Positions 1-6,214 of a stretch of DNA of 8,111 nt are shown here, piece after piece (position 1 is the first letter of the stretch; each line of letters opens with the position of its first letter). A program made the translations under genes and the position numbers. Origin of the DNA: Acidobacteriota bacterium (GTDB lineage: Bacteria > Acidobacteriota > Blastocatellia > Pyrinomonadales > Pyrinomonadaceae). Below the pieces are notes generated by a model. It searched no databases, was not told the DNA's origin, and saw only the letters and a program-made list of their open reading frames with translations. The stretch spans positions 1 to 8,111 of the forward strand of contig CAUJFK010000238.1 in the NCBI GenBank assembly GCA_963169175.1, in the 5' to 3' direction.

Positions 1-78
1 CGTCGTGTACAGATGCCCAAGATGCGGCAAACTGTTGGCGTAGTAGATTGGAGTTGTGATGTAGAAAGTTTGGGCCAT
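1..78 (-). CDS. metG: Methionyl-tRNA synthetase, N-terminal fragment cut by the left window edge
   Basis: Twenty-six codons read on the minus strand from an ATG at 76-78 and run off the window at base 1. The peptide begins MAQTFYITTPIYYANSLPHL and continues GHLYTT. This is the characteristic start of class I MetRS: the F-Y-[IV]-T-T-P-I-Y-Y block followed by the HIGH-type ATP-binding signature, here H-L-G-H at residues 19-22. The enzyme charges tRNA-Met in the cytoplasm. The start is fixed because an in-frame TGA (79-81) lies directly before the ATG. No good Shine-Dalgarno sequence is visible. The 100 bases between this gene and the small gene upstream (79-178) hold no other ORF. A TACAAT at 132-137 (minus strand) could be a -10 box for metG, but its -35 partner is poor. 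Identity is confident; the rest of the enzyme, including KMSKS and the anticodon domain, lies outside the window. Confidence 0.9.
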   Translation of the reverse strand, partial: MAQTFYITTPIYYANSLPHLGHLYTT

Positions 79-178
79 TCAAATCGAATAATGCGACCAA
101 ACGTTGTTCAGGCCGCATGAAAATAAACTTTATTGTAAGCGATTACTAACTGGTTCGCATCGTTACTACGCGCAATGT

Positions 179-325
179 TTATGGAAGGACAGGTTGCCCG
201 TCACAGACGATCGGTTTCAAGTGAACTATCGTATCGCCGTCGCGAATCAAAGCCTCCTCGCCGGCATTAGCACGTTCAACCAATTCCTCAAGTTCCTCCT
301 GAGCAACCTCTACGTCAACGATCAT
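179..325 (-). CDS. Small Phd/YefM-like antitoxin-type protein, apparently without a toxin partner
   Basis: A 48-codon ORF with a strong translation signal: GGAG at 333-336 (minus strand) lies 7 nt before the ATG at 323-325. An in-frame TGA a few codons upstream excludes a much longer form. The protein starts MIVDVEVAQEELEELVERA, continues N-A-G-E-E-A-L-I-R-D-G-D-T-I-V-H-L-K-P-I, and ends with a short proline-containing tail. The amphipathic Glu/Leu helix, then A-G-E-E plus a hydrophobic strand, then G-x-x-[IV]-x-x-L-x-P, is the core pattern of the Phd/YefM (prevent-host-death) antitoxin family, whose members bind operator DNA through this N-terminal fold. At 48 residues it is shorter than typical members (around 80) and lacks the C-terminal toxin-binding extension. 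It begins 17 nt after the peptidase stop, so it is probably cotranscribed with that gene. The next gene is metG, not a PIN or RelE toxin, so it may be an orphan regulator or a relic. Family assignment is from pattern only. Confidence 0.68.
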   Translation of the reverse strand: MIVDVEVAQEELEELVERANAGEEALIRDGDTIVHLKPIVCDGQPVLP

Positions 326-342
326 CGGTAATCTCCATCATT

Positions 343-1998
343 TTATCTGCCGGTTCGCTTCTTATCCGCCGCCGCGAATTCGTCCGTTTCCTTATATCTT
401 GGTATTGATGAGGCATTGCCAAGTTTCACACCGATGGCGAGGCCGAGTTCGGCGTTTTGTACCATAGCCGCTGCGTCCCACCAGGGTTTGAATTCATCGG
501 AAGCCTGATGATAATACTTCGCGGTGTAATCGCGGAAAAAGGCAAGGGCCTCGCCCGTTAGCGGCTCAACAAAATTGTCTCCGTGTCGCAGCGAAATGGC
601 CGGAACGCCAACTTTAGCGAACGGGAAATGATCAGAACGAAAGAAAAAGCCTTGTTGGGGTTGCGTGTCGGCTTCGAGTGCTAATTTACGATCGGCCGCA
701 ACTTCCGTGACAATCGCGCCCATTGTTGATCGTTCGGCACCGAGGGCAGAAAAGTCGGACGTTCTACCAAAGAAGTTAACCCCGTCTATGTTCACATTCC
801 CCGCTATTGACCGCAGCGAGATGAGCGGGTTTGCCGCAAAATATTCAGCGCCGAGAAGGCCTTGTTCTTCAGCGGTCGTAAAAATAAAATAGCTCGAGCG
901 CTTTGGCCGCCGATCCTTCGGCATCTTGCTTAGAACCTCGGCGATGCCAATAGTTGCCGCCACGCCGGACGCGTTATCATAGGCGCCGTTGAATATCTTG
1001 TCTCCGCTAGCGTCCGGCTCGCCTATTCCAAGATGATCCCAGTGAGAGGTATAGACAACATATTCTTTCTTTAGCCTTGCGTTGCTTCCCTCGACGACGC
1101 CGACGACGTTAGGCGAATCGAAGGTCTTGAACTCGCTCTTTAGTTCAAGTTTTACCTTAAGTCCGGTGTTGATCGGCCGAAAGCCGCGTGTTCGAGCGGC
1201 CGAGGTCAGTTCGCCCAGGTTTAACCCTGCCAAGTCGAGCATCCTCGTTGCCGATTCGCCTGTCATCCATGCTTTCACGGTGAGGAACGGCGTCTTATCG
1301 CCGGGGCTTCTGGCGATCTCATAGCGCCAATTCCCATTCGAGCTGCGGATAACGTTCCAGCCATAGCCGGCGGATTCGGTTGTGTGTATGAGGATGACGC
1401 CTGCGGCACCGCGACGAGCGGCCTCTTCATATTTGTATGTCCAGCGGCCAAAATAGGTCAGAGCCCTGCCGCCGAAAAGGTCTGGTTCATCGGCAGTCGC
1501 AGGCGGGTCGTTGACCAGGATCAAAAGCACCTTGCCCTTGTAATCGGCCGCCGGGCCGCTGTAATCGTTCCAGCGATAGATCGGGGCATCAATGCCGTAA
1601 CCGACAAAAACCAGGTCGGCATCGAGCGAGACATTGGCCGTTTGAGCACTCGTCGTTGCAACGAATTCGTCTGCAAACTTGAACTTTGCCGTCCCAGTCT
1701 TACCCGAAACGTCCAGATGCGTATTCGGATCGGCCTTTACACCGATCATCTTTACATTCTGGAAATAGCTGCTCCCATTGCCCGGTTTTACGCCGCTCGC
1801 CTTAAGTTCAGCGGCAATATACCGGGTTGCCCGCTCGCCGCCGGCCGTTCCCGGCCCGCGCCCTTCCATATCATCGGCGGACAGGCGAATGACCCGTTGG
1901 CGAAGCTTCTCGCCGTCAAAACGAGATGATAGGTCCTGGGCGGCGACACATGTTACCGAAACAAGAGTGATGGCAAGAAAGATCAGCGTTCTTTTCAT
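343..1998 (-). CDS. Secreted M28-family zinc metallopeptidase with an inserted PA domain
   Basis: A 551-residue exported aminopeptidase-like enzyme. Residues 1-20 form a Sec signal peptide (basic MKR start, hydrophobic core, likely cleavage after C-V-A-A before Q21). The one Cys in this region is not in a convincing lipobox. Residues about 150-260 match a protease-associated (PA) insert. The C-terminal half carries the co-catalytic two-zinc M28 site: H319 and D321 in S-H-W-D-H, bridging D341 in G-A-Y-D-N-A-S-G, general base E377 and ligand E378 in T-A-E-E-Q-G, D405 in N-I-D-G, and a late His (H497, Y-H-Q-A-S-D-E). All expected ligands are present, so it should be active. By family knowledge it removes N-terminal residues from peptides in the periplasm or outside the cell; the exact substrate cannot be read. 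It lies 59 nt downstream of folE, and the start has only a weak Shine-Dalgarno, so it may share the larC-folE transcript or have its own promoter. Confidence 0.92.
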   Translation of the reverse strand: MKRTLIFLAITLVSVTCVAAQDLSSRFDGEKLRQRVIRLSADDMEGRGPGTAGGERATRYIAAELKASGVKPGNGSSYFQNVKMIGVKADPNTHLDVSGKTGTAKFKFADEFVATTSAQTANVSLDADLVFVGYGIDAPIYRWNDYSGPAADYKGKVLLILVNDPPATADEPDLFGGRALTYFGRWTYKYEEAARRGAAGVILIHTTESAGYGWNVIRSSNGNWRYEIARSPGDKTPFLTVKAWMTGESATRMLDLAGLNLGELTSAARTRGFRPINTGLKVKLELKSEFKTFDSPNVVGVVEGSNARLKKEYVVYTSHWDHLGIGEPDASGDKIFNGAYDNASGVAATIGIAEVLSKMPKDRRPKRSSYFIFTTAEEQGLLGAEYFAANPLISLRSIAGNVNIDGVNFFGRTSDFSALGAERSTMGAIVTEVAADRKLALEADTQPQQGFFFRSDHFPFAKVGVPAISLRHGDNFVEPLTGEALAFFRDYTAKYYHQASDEFKPWWDAAAMVQNAELGLAIGVKLGNASSIPRYKETDEFAAADKKRTGR

Positions 1999-2057
1999 AG
2001 TTAATGTAATTTCTAGACGTCGGAGATCAGACAGTTAAGGTCCTACATGAACCAACC

Positions 2058-2639
2058 TCAGCCCTTTATCAAACTCATCGCCTCGGCCCGGGTCCGCGGA
2101 TCGCTTCGGAAACCGCCAAGCACAGCCGATGTAATGGTCACCGCTCCGGGCTTTTTGACGCCGCGAAGCGTCATGCATGTGTGTTCGGCCTCAATTACAA
2201 CCATCACGCCCACCGGTTTGAGCTGATCGAACAGTGTTTTGGCAATCTGCTGCGTCAGGCGTTCCTGAACCTGAAGCCGCCGGGCAAAGATCTCGGCTAT
2301 CCGGGCGAGTTTTGACAACCCGACGATGCGGCCGCCTTTTGGAATATAGGCAATATGACATTTGCCAACGAACGGGGCCAAATGATGTTCACAAACCGAG
2401 GCAATTGAGATGTCTTTGACCAGCACCATCTCATCATGCGAATCACCCGGCAATGGAACAATGTGCTCCTTCGGGTCCTGCCACATTCCTTCGGTAAGCT
2501 CGGCGTAAAAATCAGCCACGCGTTCAGGTGTCCGCTGCAGGCCCTCGCGGTCAGGGTCTTCACCAATACCCTCGAGTAAAAGCCGAACGCCTGCCGCTAT
2601 TTTGTCAAGATCTACCTTTGATTTTGATTTTTTCGGCAT
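2058..2639 (-). CDS. folE: GTP cyclohydrolase I
   Basis: A 193-residue homomultimeric zinc enzyme that converts GTP to 7,8-dihydroneopterin triphosphate, the first step to tetrahydrofolate and other pterins (also used for queuosine-type deazapurines). The family signature S-V-C-E-H-H-L-A-P-F-x-G-K-x-H-I-A-Y-I-P lies at residues 81-100. The expected zinc ligands are C83, H86 and C155, the last in H-T-C-M-T-L-R-G. Catalytic His equivalents are H85 and H153. G-L-S-K-L-A-R-I at 107-114 and the closing A-V-L-G-G-F motif are also typical. The N-terminus is short and lysine-rich, and total length is normal for the bacterial type IA enzyme. The ATG lies only 8 nt after the larC stop with no clear Shine-Dalgarno, which suggests translational coupling within a larC-folE operon. 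Confidence 0.97.
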   Translation of the reverse strand: MPKKSKSKVDLDKIAAGVRLLLEGIGEDPDREGLQRTPERVADFYAELTEGMWQDPKEHIVPLPGDSHDEMVLVKDISIASVCEHHLAPFVGKCHIAYIPKGGRIVGLSKLARIAEIFARRLQVQERLTQQIAKTLFDQLKPVGVMVVIEAEHTCMTLRGVKKPGAVTITSAVLGGFRSDPRTRAEAMSLIKG

Positions 2640-2647
2640 AACGAATA

Positions 2648-3859
2648 CTACCGCGCGACCGAACGGGCCGATCCTTTGAAAGCAGCAATGACCTCCGCGT
2701 GTACTTGACGAAACGGCACCCGATGCTCTAATGCCGCTCGCTTGACCTGTTCATACTCGGGCATCACATTGACCGTCCGGCCCCGGTATTCCGCGGTCTT
2801 TACTTCAATGCGGCCATAGATCGTCTCGATCGCGTGGACCTCGCGCGGCAATGAAATGCGGTCAACCGTGCTCGATCTGATTCCAAGCGTCGTTGTCTCC
2901 GCGAAGAGCATCGCCTGCAGCCCCGGCGAAGCTGCCTTGCTGCAAAGGAGTGAGAGCAGGATTGCCGGCCTATTTTTTTTCATCTGTATCGGTGTGACCC
3001 AGCAATCAAGAGCTCCTTCATCCATGGCCCGATCGGTCACAAATCCGATCGCCTGCGCGGGCATATCGTCAATATTTGTCTCGAGCAGGATCAGCTGCTC
3101 AGATATCGTCGTCCCGGATTCGTTCGATAGGATATTCGCCCCGCTTCCTTCGCCTAATATCAGCCGCAGAACATTCGGAAAACCGACGTAGATTCGCGTC
3201 CCAGCCCCATAACCGCTTCGCTCGACAGTCAATTCCGGCATTGGCCCAAACTGCTGGCAAAGCATTGTGATGATAGCCGCTCCGGTCGGCGTGAGTAGCT
3301 CGCCTTCGATCTCGGTCGAATATGACGGAACACCCTCAAGCAATTTGGCGACAGCGGGCGGGGGAACGGGATATTTTCCATGCTCCATGTTTACAAATCC
3401 GCTGCCGACATGCAGTTTTGAACACGCAAAATGCTCGATCCCAAGCATCTCAAATCCAAGGCAAGAACCAACTACGTCCACTATCGCATCGACGGCCCCG
3501 ACCTCGTGAAAATGGACCTTTTGAATATCGATACCGTGAACACGAGCTTCGGCCTCGGCCAGCCGTCTGAAGATGGCCTTTGATCGTTCTTTGACGATCT
3601 GCGACAGGTCAGAGGCTTCAATGATCGCCTCGATATGGTGAAGGTGCCGGTGTTTTTTCTCATCAGGCGCCTTGACCTCGACATGGACAGCAGCGATGCC
3701 CGACCGATCGACCGCTTCGAATTCCAGTGAAAACTCCGGAATATCAAGCCCATTTAACCTGGCGAGAAGTTCGTCCCTATCGATCCCAAGGTCGATCAAC
3801 GCCCCGAGCACCATATTTCCGCTCGCACCCGCAAAACAATCAAAAAACAAGGTTCGCAT
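2648..3859 (-). CDS. larC: LarC, CTP-dependent nickel-insertion enzyme for the nickel-pincer nucleotide cofactor (DUF111)
   Basis: A 403-residue protein starting MRTLFFDCFAGASGNMVLGA, the hallmark N-terminus of LarC/DUF111 (usually S-G-D-M; here S-G-N-M). A His-rich patch K-H-R-H-L-H-H lies at 69-75. V-H-F-H-E-V-G-A-V-D-A-I-V-D is at 115-128, H-G-K-Y-P-V-P-P-P-A at 160-169 and E-L-L-T-P-T-G-A-A at 187-195. The C-terminal cyclometallase half begins with L-E-T-N-I-D-D-M at 259-266. LarC inserts nickel into the pyridinium-dithiocarboxylate mononucleotide made by LarB and LarE; the cofactor serves lactate racemase and related enzymes. No larA, larB or larE is in the window. In Lactobacillus the protein is split as larC1/larC2 and joined by ribosomal frameshifting. 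Here it is one ORF, but a run of eight A residues (bases 2973-2980 as T on the plus strand) occurs at codons 294-296. First gene of the minus-strand block. Confidence 0.93.
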   Translation of the reverse strand: MRTLFFDCFAGASGNMVLGALIDLGIDRDELLARLNGLDIPEFSLEFEAVDRSGIAAVHVEVKAPDEKKHRHLHHIEAIIEASDLSQIVKERSKAIFRRLAEAEARVHGIDIQKVHFHEVGAVDAIVDVVGSCLGFEMLGIEHFACSKLHVGSGFVNMEHGKYPVPPPAVAKLLEGVPSYSTEIEGELLTPTGAAIITMLCQQFGPMPELTVERSGYGAGTRIYVGFPNVLRLILGEGSGANILSNESGTTISEQLILLETNIDDMPAQAIGFVTDRAMDEGALDCWVTPIQMKKNRPAILLSLLCSKAASPGLQAMLFAETTTLGIRSSTVDRISLPREVHAIETIYGRIEVKTAEYRGRTVNVMPEYEQVKRAALEHRVPFRQVHAEVIAAFKGSARSVAR

Positions 3860-3910
3860 CAGAATTGCAGTTTATTATTTTTTCCGGCCGAAAGGAAAAT
3901 GCAGCTTTAA

Positions 3911-3930
3911 GTTAGCCTGCTTTTGCTAAC
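3911..3930. repeat. Perfect inverted repeat in the larC-argS divergent intergenic region
   Basis: GTTAGC (3911-3916) and GCTAAC (3925-3930) are exact reverse complements separated by 8 nt. The right arm overlaps the best -35 candidate of the argS promoter, so it could be an operator for a repressor acting on argS, larC or both. With only six pairs, a chance occurrence is possible. No T-tract follows on either strand, so it is not a terminator. Confidence 0.35.
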
Positions 3931-3952
3931 GTGGTTTCTTAACGCATATAAT
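3923..3952 (+). promoter_or_regulatory. Probable sigma-70-type promoter of argS
   Basis: A perfect TATAAT at 3947-3952 lies 28 nt before the argS ATG. Eighteen bases upstream is TTGCTA (3923-3928), matching TTGACA at four of six positions. Predicted transcription start is around 3959, giving a 5' untranslated region of about 22 nt. The Shine-Dalgarno of argS is weak (GAG at 3976-3978). The -10 hexamer is the strongest evidence; the -35 is only fair. Confidence 0.6.
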
Positions 3953-3980
3953 CTCAATTTTCGTATATCGAACACTGAGA

Positions 3981-5990
3981 ATGACCATTAGCGAAATACA
4001 AGACCTTCTAAAACAAGCGGTTCAAACGGCCGCGCTGAAAAAATTTGGCGTTGATCCGGGCAAGCCCGTTCTTGAGGTGCCGCCAAAGACAGAATTGGGC
4101 GATGCGGCCTTTCCGATCGGTTTTGAACTTGCAAAATTGATCAAGCAGCAAACCGGTGAAAAGCAGAATCCGCGGGCGATCGCCGAAGAATTGAAGGCCG
4201 AGATCGAAAAACTAGATGCGGTCGGCCGCGTCGAGGTCGCCGGTCCCGGTTATTTGAATGTCTTCCTGAACCGGACACGATTTTTGCAGGCCAACGCGAC
4301 GGCACAACCCCTTCCAAAAGCCTCGGCGACATCGGGAGTTAAGATCTGTGTCGAGCATACATCCGTGAATCCGAACAAGGCCGCCCATATCGGCCACGTT
4401 CGAAATTCTGTATTGGGCGACACGTTCCAGCGGATACTTAAGGCGGAGGGAAAATCGGTCGAGGTCCAGAACTACATTGACAATACCGGAGTTCAAGTAG
4501 CAGATGTCGTTGTCGGGTTTATCTATCTGGAACAACGCGACTTAGCTTCGATCAAGGAACTGGATGCAAGTCTGGCTCGTGAAGCCCGTTCATTCGATTA
4601 CTACTGCTGGGACCTTTACGCACGTGTAGGAGTCGAATATCAGAGCAGCGAGGACCTAAAGGCGAAGCGGGCCGAGGTGCTTCATCTGATCGAGGAAGGC
4701 GGCAACGAAACTTCCCTTCTTGCCGACTACGTCGCAACGCGAAATGTCGCATGCATCACAAAAACGATGCAGCGGCTGTCGATCCGATACGACCTACTTC
4801 CGCGTGAGTCCGAAATTCTTCATCTTCACTTCTGGGACCGCGCCTTTGAGCAAATGAAGGAACGCGGGGTGATCCATTTTGAGACAGATGGCAAGAATGC
4901 CGGTTGCTGGGTTATGCCGTTCGAAGCTCACGAAGGCACCGATGAACACGAATCCGACAAGATACTTGTGCGATCGAACGGAACGGTCACGTACACCGGC
5001 AAGGACATAGCGTACCAGATGTGGAAACTTGGCCTACTTGGCCTCGATTTTTACTACAAACCGTTCATGGCCAACGCGGACGGGACAGAGATTTGGATAA
5101 CGACCTCAGACAAAACCGAGAATGCCGACAACGCTCCCGAATTTGGCCACGGCGAGACTGTGTATAACGTCATCGACACGCGCCAGTCGTACCCGCAGGA
5201 GGTGGTCAAGAAGGGAGTCGCCGCGATATTCCCCGAAAAGGGGGAAGCAGCAAGCATTCATCTATCTTACGAAATGGTCGCGCTTTCGCCAGCCGCCGCC
5301 GAAGAACTCGGGTTTGAGGTGAGCGATGAAGACCGGTCAAAACCTTTTATCGAAATGAGCGGCCGCAAAGGCCTCGGGGTAAAGGCGGACGATCTGATAG
5401 ATCGACTTGAGGCCAATGCGCTGATCGAGGTTGAATCACGGCATCCGGGGCTGGCAAAGGAAGCAAAACTCCAGGCGGCACACCAGCTTGCGGTCGGTGC
5501 TTTAAGGTTCTTTCTTCTAAAATTTACGCGAAACACGATCATCGTATTCGACTTTAAGGAAGCCCTCGCAACCGACGGTGAAACAGGCACTTTCTGTCAG
5601 TATTCGGCCGTCCGGGCAAACTCAATATTTAGAAGGCTGGCTGAGCACGATATTTCGTTTGAACAGTTACAGACACAACTTCAGAATTCACATGATGTTC
5701 ATGTAATACTTGAAAGTGAGAATGGCAACGAAATATGGTCGCTAGTTGCTTTGGCGGCACGACTCGAGGATGTCATGAGACAGGCATCGACCTCAAACGA
5801 ACCGGCGGTCCTTGCGAAATATACATTTTCACTTGCGAAGGCCTTCAATCTTTTCTATCACAATCATAAGATCCTCGCCGAAGAAAACCTGGTAAAGCGG
5901 GCGGTACTTGCAACCGCTGCCGACGCGGCCCGCCGTTCGCTGATCGCCGGGTTGGCAACGATGGGTATCGAGGTCCCAGAGAAAATGTAA
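3981..5990 (+). CDS. argS: Arginyl-tRNA synthetase
   Basis: A 669-residue class I synthetase that attaches arginine to tRNA-Arg in the cytoplasm. The ArgRS-specific N-terminal Add1-like domain (about 1-110) includes F-P-I-G-F-E-L-A-K and V-A-G-P-G-Y-L-N-V-F-L. The catalytic domain follows with V-E-H-T-S-V-N-P-N-K-A-A-H-I-G-H-V-R-N (124-141), containing the HIGH motif at 136-139. Y-T-G-K-D-I-A-Y-Q at 338-346 is also diagnostic. The KMSKS-equivalent loop is M-S-G-R-K-G at 459-464, which resembles the M-S-x-R-K-G form rather than canonical KMSKS. The C-terminal DALR-type anticodon-binding domain starts near G-T-F-C-Q-Y-S-A-V-R-A (536-546). The protein is longer than the roughly 580-residue E. 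coli enzyme, with extra length between the HIGH and KMSKS regions. There is no clear terminator after the stop, so transcription could continue into the trp leader. Confidence 0.97.
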   Translation: MTISEIQDLLKQAVQTAALKKFGVDPGKPVLEVPPKTELGDAAFPIGFELAKLIKQQTGEKQNPRAIAEELKAEIEKLDAVGRVEVAGPGYLNVFLNRTRFLQANATAQPLPKASATSGVKICVEHTSVNPNKAAHIGHVRNSVLGDTFQRILKAEGKSVEVQNYIDNTGVQVADVVVGFIYLEQRDLASIKELDASLAREARSFDYYCWDLYARVGVEYQSSEDLKAKRAEVLHLIEEGGNETSLLADYVATRNVACITKTMQRLSIRYDLLPRESEILHLHFWDRAFEQMKERGVIHFETDGKNAGCWVMPFEAHEGTDEHESDKILVRSNGTVTYTGKDIAYQMWKLGLLGLDFYYKPFMANADGTEIWITTSDKTENADNAPEFGHGETVYNVIDTRQSYPQEVVKKGVAAIFPEKGEAASIHLSYEMVALSPAAAEELGFEVSDEDRSKPFIEMSGRKGLGVKADDLIDRLEANALIEVESRHPGLAKEAKLQAAHQLAVGALRFFLLKFTRNTIIVFDFKEALATDGETGTFCQYSAVRANSIFRRLAEHDISFEQLQTQLQNSHDVHVILESENGNEIWSLVALAARLEDVMRQASTSNEPAVLAKYTFSLAKAFNLFYHNHKILAEENLVKRAVLATAADAARRSLIAGLATMGIEVPEKM

Positions 5991-6020
5991 TTGACAGACC
6001 AAGGGAAAGTCTGCTAAAAA
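5991..6020 (+). promoter_or_regulatory. Candidate promoter for the trp leader
   Basis: A consensus TTGACA (5991-5996) directly follows the argS stop codon. Eighteen bases later is TAAAAA (6015-6020; four of six matches to TATAAT), preceded by TG at 6012-6013 as in extended -10 promoters. If used, transcription would start near 6027, almost on the leader-peptide ATG at 6028, giving a leaderless or nearly leaderless mRNA and leaving the apparent Shine-Dalgarno untranscribed. A CAGAC-N9-GTCTG inverted repeat (5995-6013) sits in the spacer. The alternative is readthrough from argS or a promoter inside it. Confidence 0.35.
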
Positions 6021-6027
6021 GGTGAAG

Positions 6028-6144
6028 ATGAGATCGGGATCGAAACAGATCGGGACCTATACGTGGCGATGGAGCTGGCGGTTTGACCGCGGGCCGGCAT
6101 CACCTGTGATAGATTCAAAGACCTGTTCCCTTCTGCCTCGATAA
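6028..6144 (+). CDS. trpL: trp operon leader peptide with three clustered Trp codons
   Basis: A 38-codon ORF from ATG at 6028 to TAA at 6142-6144, lying between argS and trpE. AAGG (6019-6022) is 5 nt before the ATG. Residues 10-19 are T-Y-T-W-R-W-S-W-R-F, so TGG codons fall at 6064-6066, 6070-6072 and 6076-6078. Three Trp in five codons, placed before an alternative-structure region and a terminator that precedes trpE, is the arrangement of ribosome-sensed attenuators such as E. coli trpL (two adjacent Trp) and the alphaproteobacterial leaders with Trp triplets. The peptide is probably not functional as a protein; its translation is the sensor. It is longer than the classical 14-residue leader, and its stop codon lies about 40 nt beyond segment 2 of the attenuator. 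Function is inferred from position and Trp codons; no homology to a known leader is claimed. Confidence 0.8.
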   Translation: MRSGSKQIGTYTWRWSWRFDRGPASPVIDSKTCSLLPR

Positions 6145-6210
6145 GAAGCCAGGTTTACGAGATCTTCAGACGTGCCGCCCGAATGAAAAGGGGCGGCATT
6201 TTTATTTTTT
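6074..6210 (+). promoter_or_regulatory. trp transcription attenuator (mutually exclusive 1:2, 2:3 and 3:4 RNA structures)
   Basis: Segment 1 (6074-6082) overlaps the third Trp codon and pairs with segment 2: CGGT 6079-6082 with ACCG 6086-6089, and GCTGG 6074-6078 with CCGGC 6094-6098 (one G-U), with a bulge at 6090-6093. Segment 2 (6090-6100) can instead pair with segment 3 (6172-6181), giving ten pairs with one bulged C at 6095; this antiterminator consumes the 5' arm of the terminator. Segment 3 otherwise pairs with segment 4 (6191-6198) as the terminator. A further hairpin at 6119-6156 (ACCTG/CAGGT outer, CTTCT/AGAAG inner) brings segments 2 and 3 together. By the established trp mechanism, ribosome stalling on Trp codons favours 2:3 and readthrough, while unhindered translation covers segment 2 and favours 3:4. 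Pairings were worked out by eye, without energy calculation. Confidence 0.78.
6173..6210 (+). terminator. Intrinsic (Rho-independent) terminator of the trp attenuator
   Basis: TGCCGCCC (6173-6180) and GGGCGGCA (6191-6198) form a perfect 8-bp GC-rich stem with a 10-nt loop, followed immediately by TTTTTATTTTTT (6199-6210). This is close to an ideal intrinsic terminator. It lies only 4 nt before the trpE ATG, so it cannot be a simple end-of-gene terminator for trpE and is too far (about 180 nt) after argS to look like a routine argS terminator. The 3' arm also contains the only G-rich, Shine-Dalgarno-like sequence upstream of trpE. Confidence 0.9.
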
Positions 6211-6214
6211 GCGG

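Noticed and set aside
104..331. 75-codon plus-strand ORF near the left edge
   Set aside because: It overlaps the minus-strand antitoxin-like gene, which has a good ribosome-binding site and a family pattern. The plus-strand translation has neither.
1384..1929. 181-codon plus-strand ORF
   Set aside because: It lies wholly antisense to the M28 peptidase, whose motifs and signal peptide are clear. The translation shows no recognisable domain, and the frame is a shadow.
3878..3899. TTTTCC-N8-GGAAAA inverted repeat near the larC start as a terminator
   Set aside because: The stem is short and AT-rich, it lies upstream of both genes, and no gene ends there on either strand.
6063..6086. Alternative short leader frame GTG...TGA (V-A-M-E-L-A-V)
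   Set aside because: It contains no Trp codons and has no ribosome-binding site; the overlapping frame with three Trp codons explains the structure far better.
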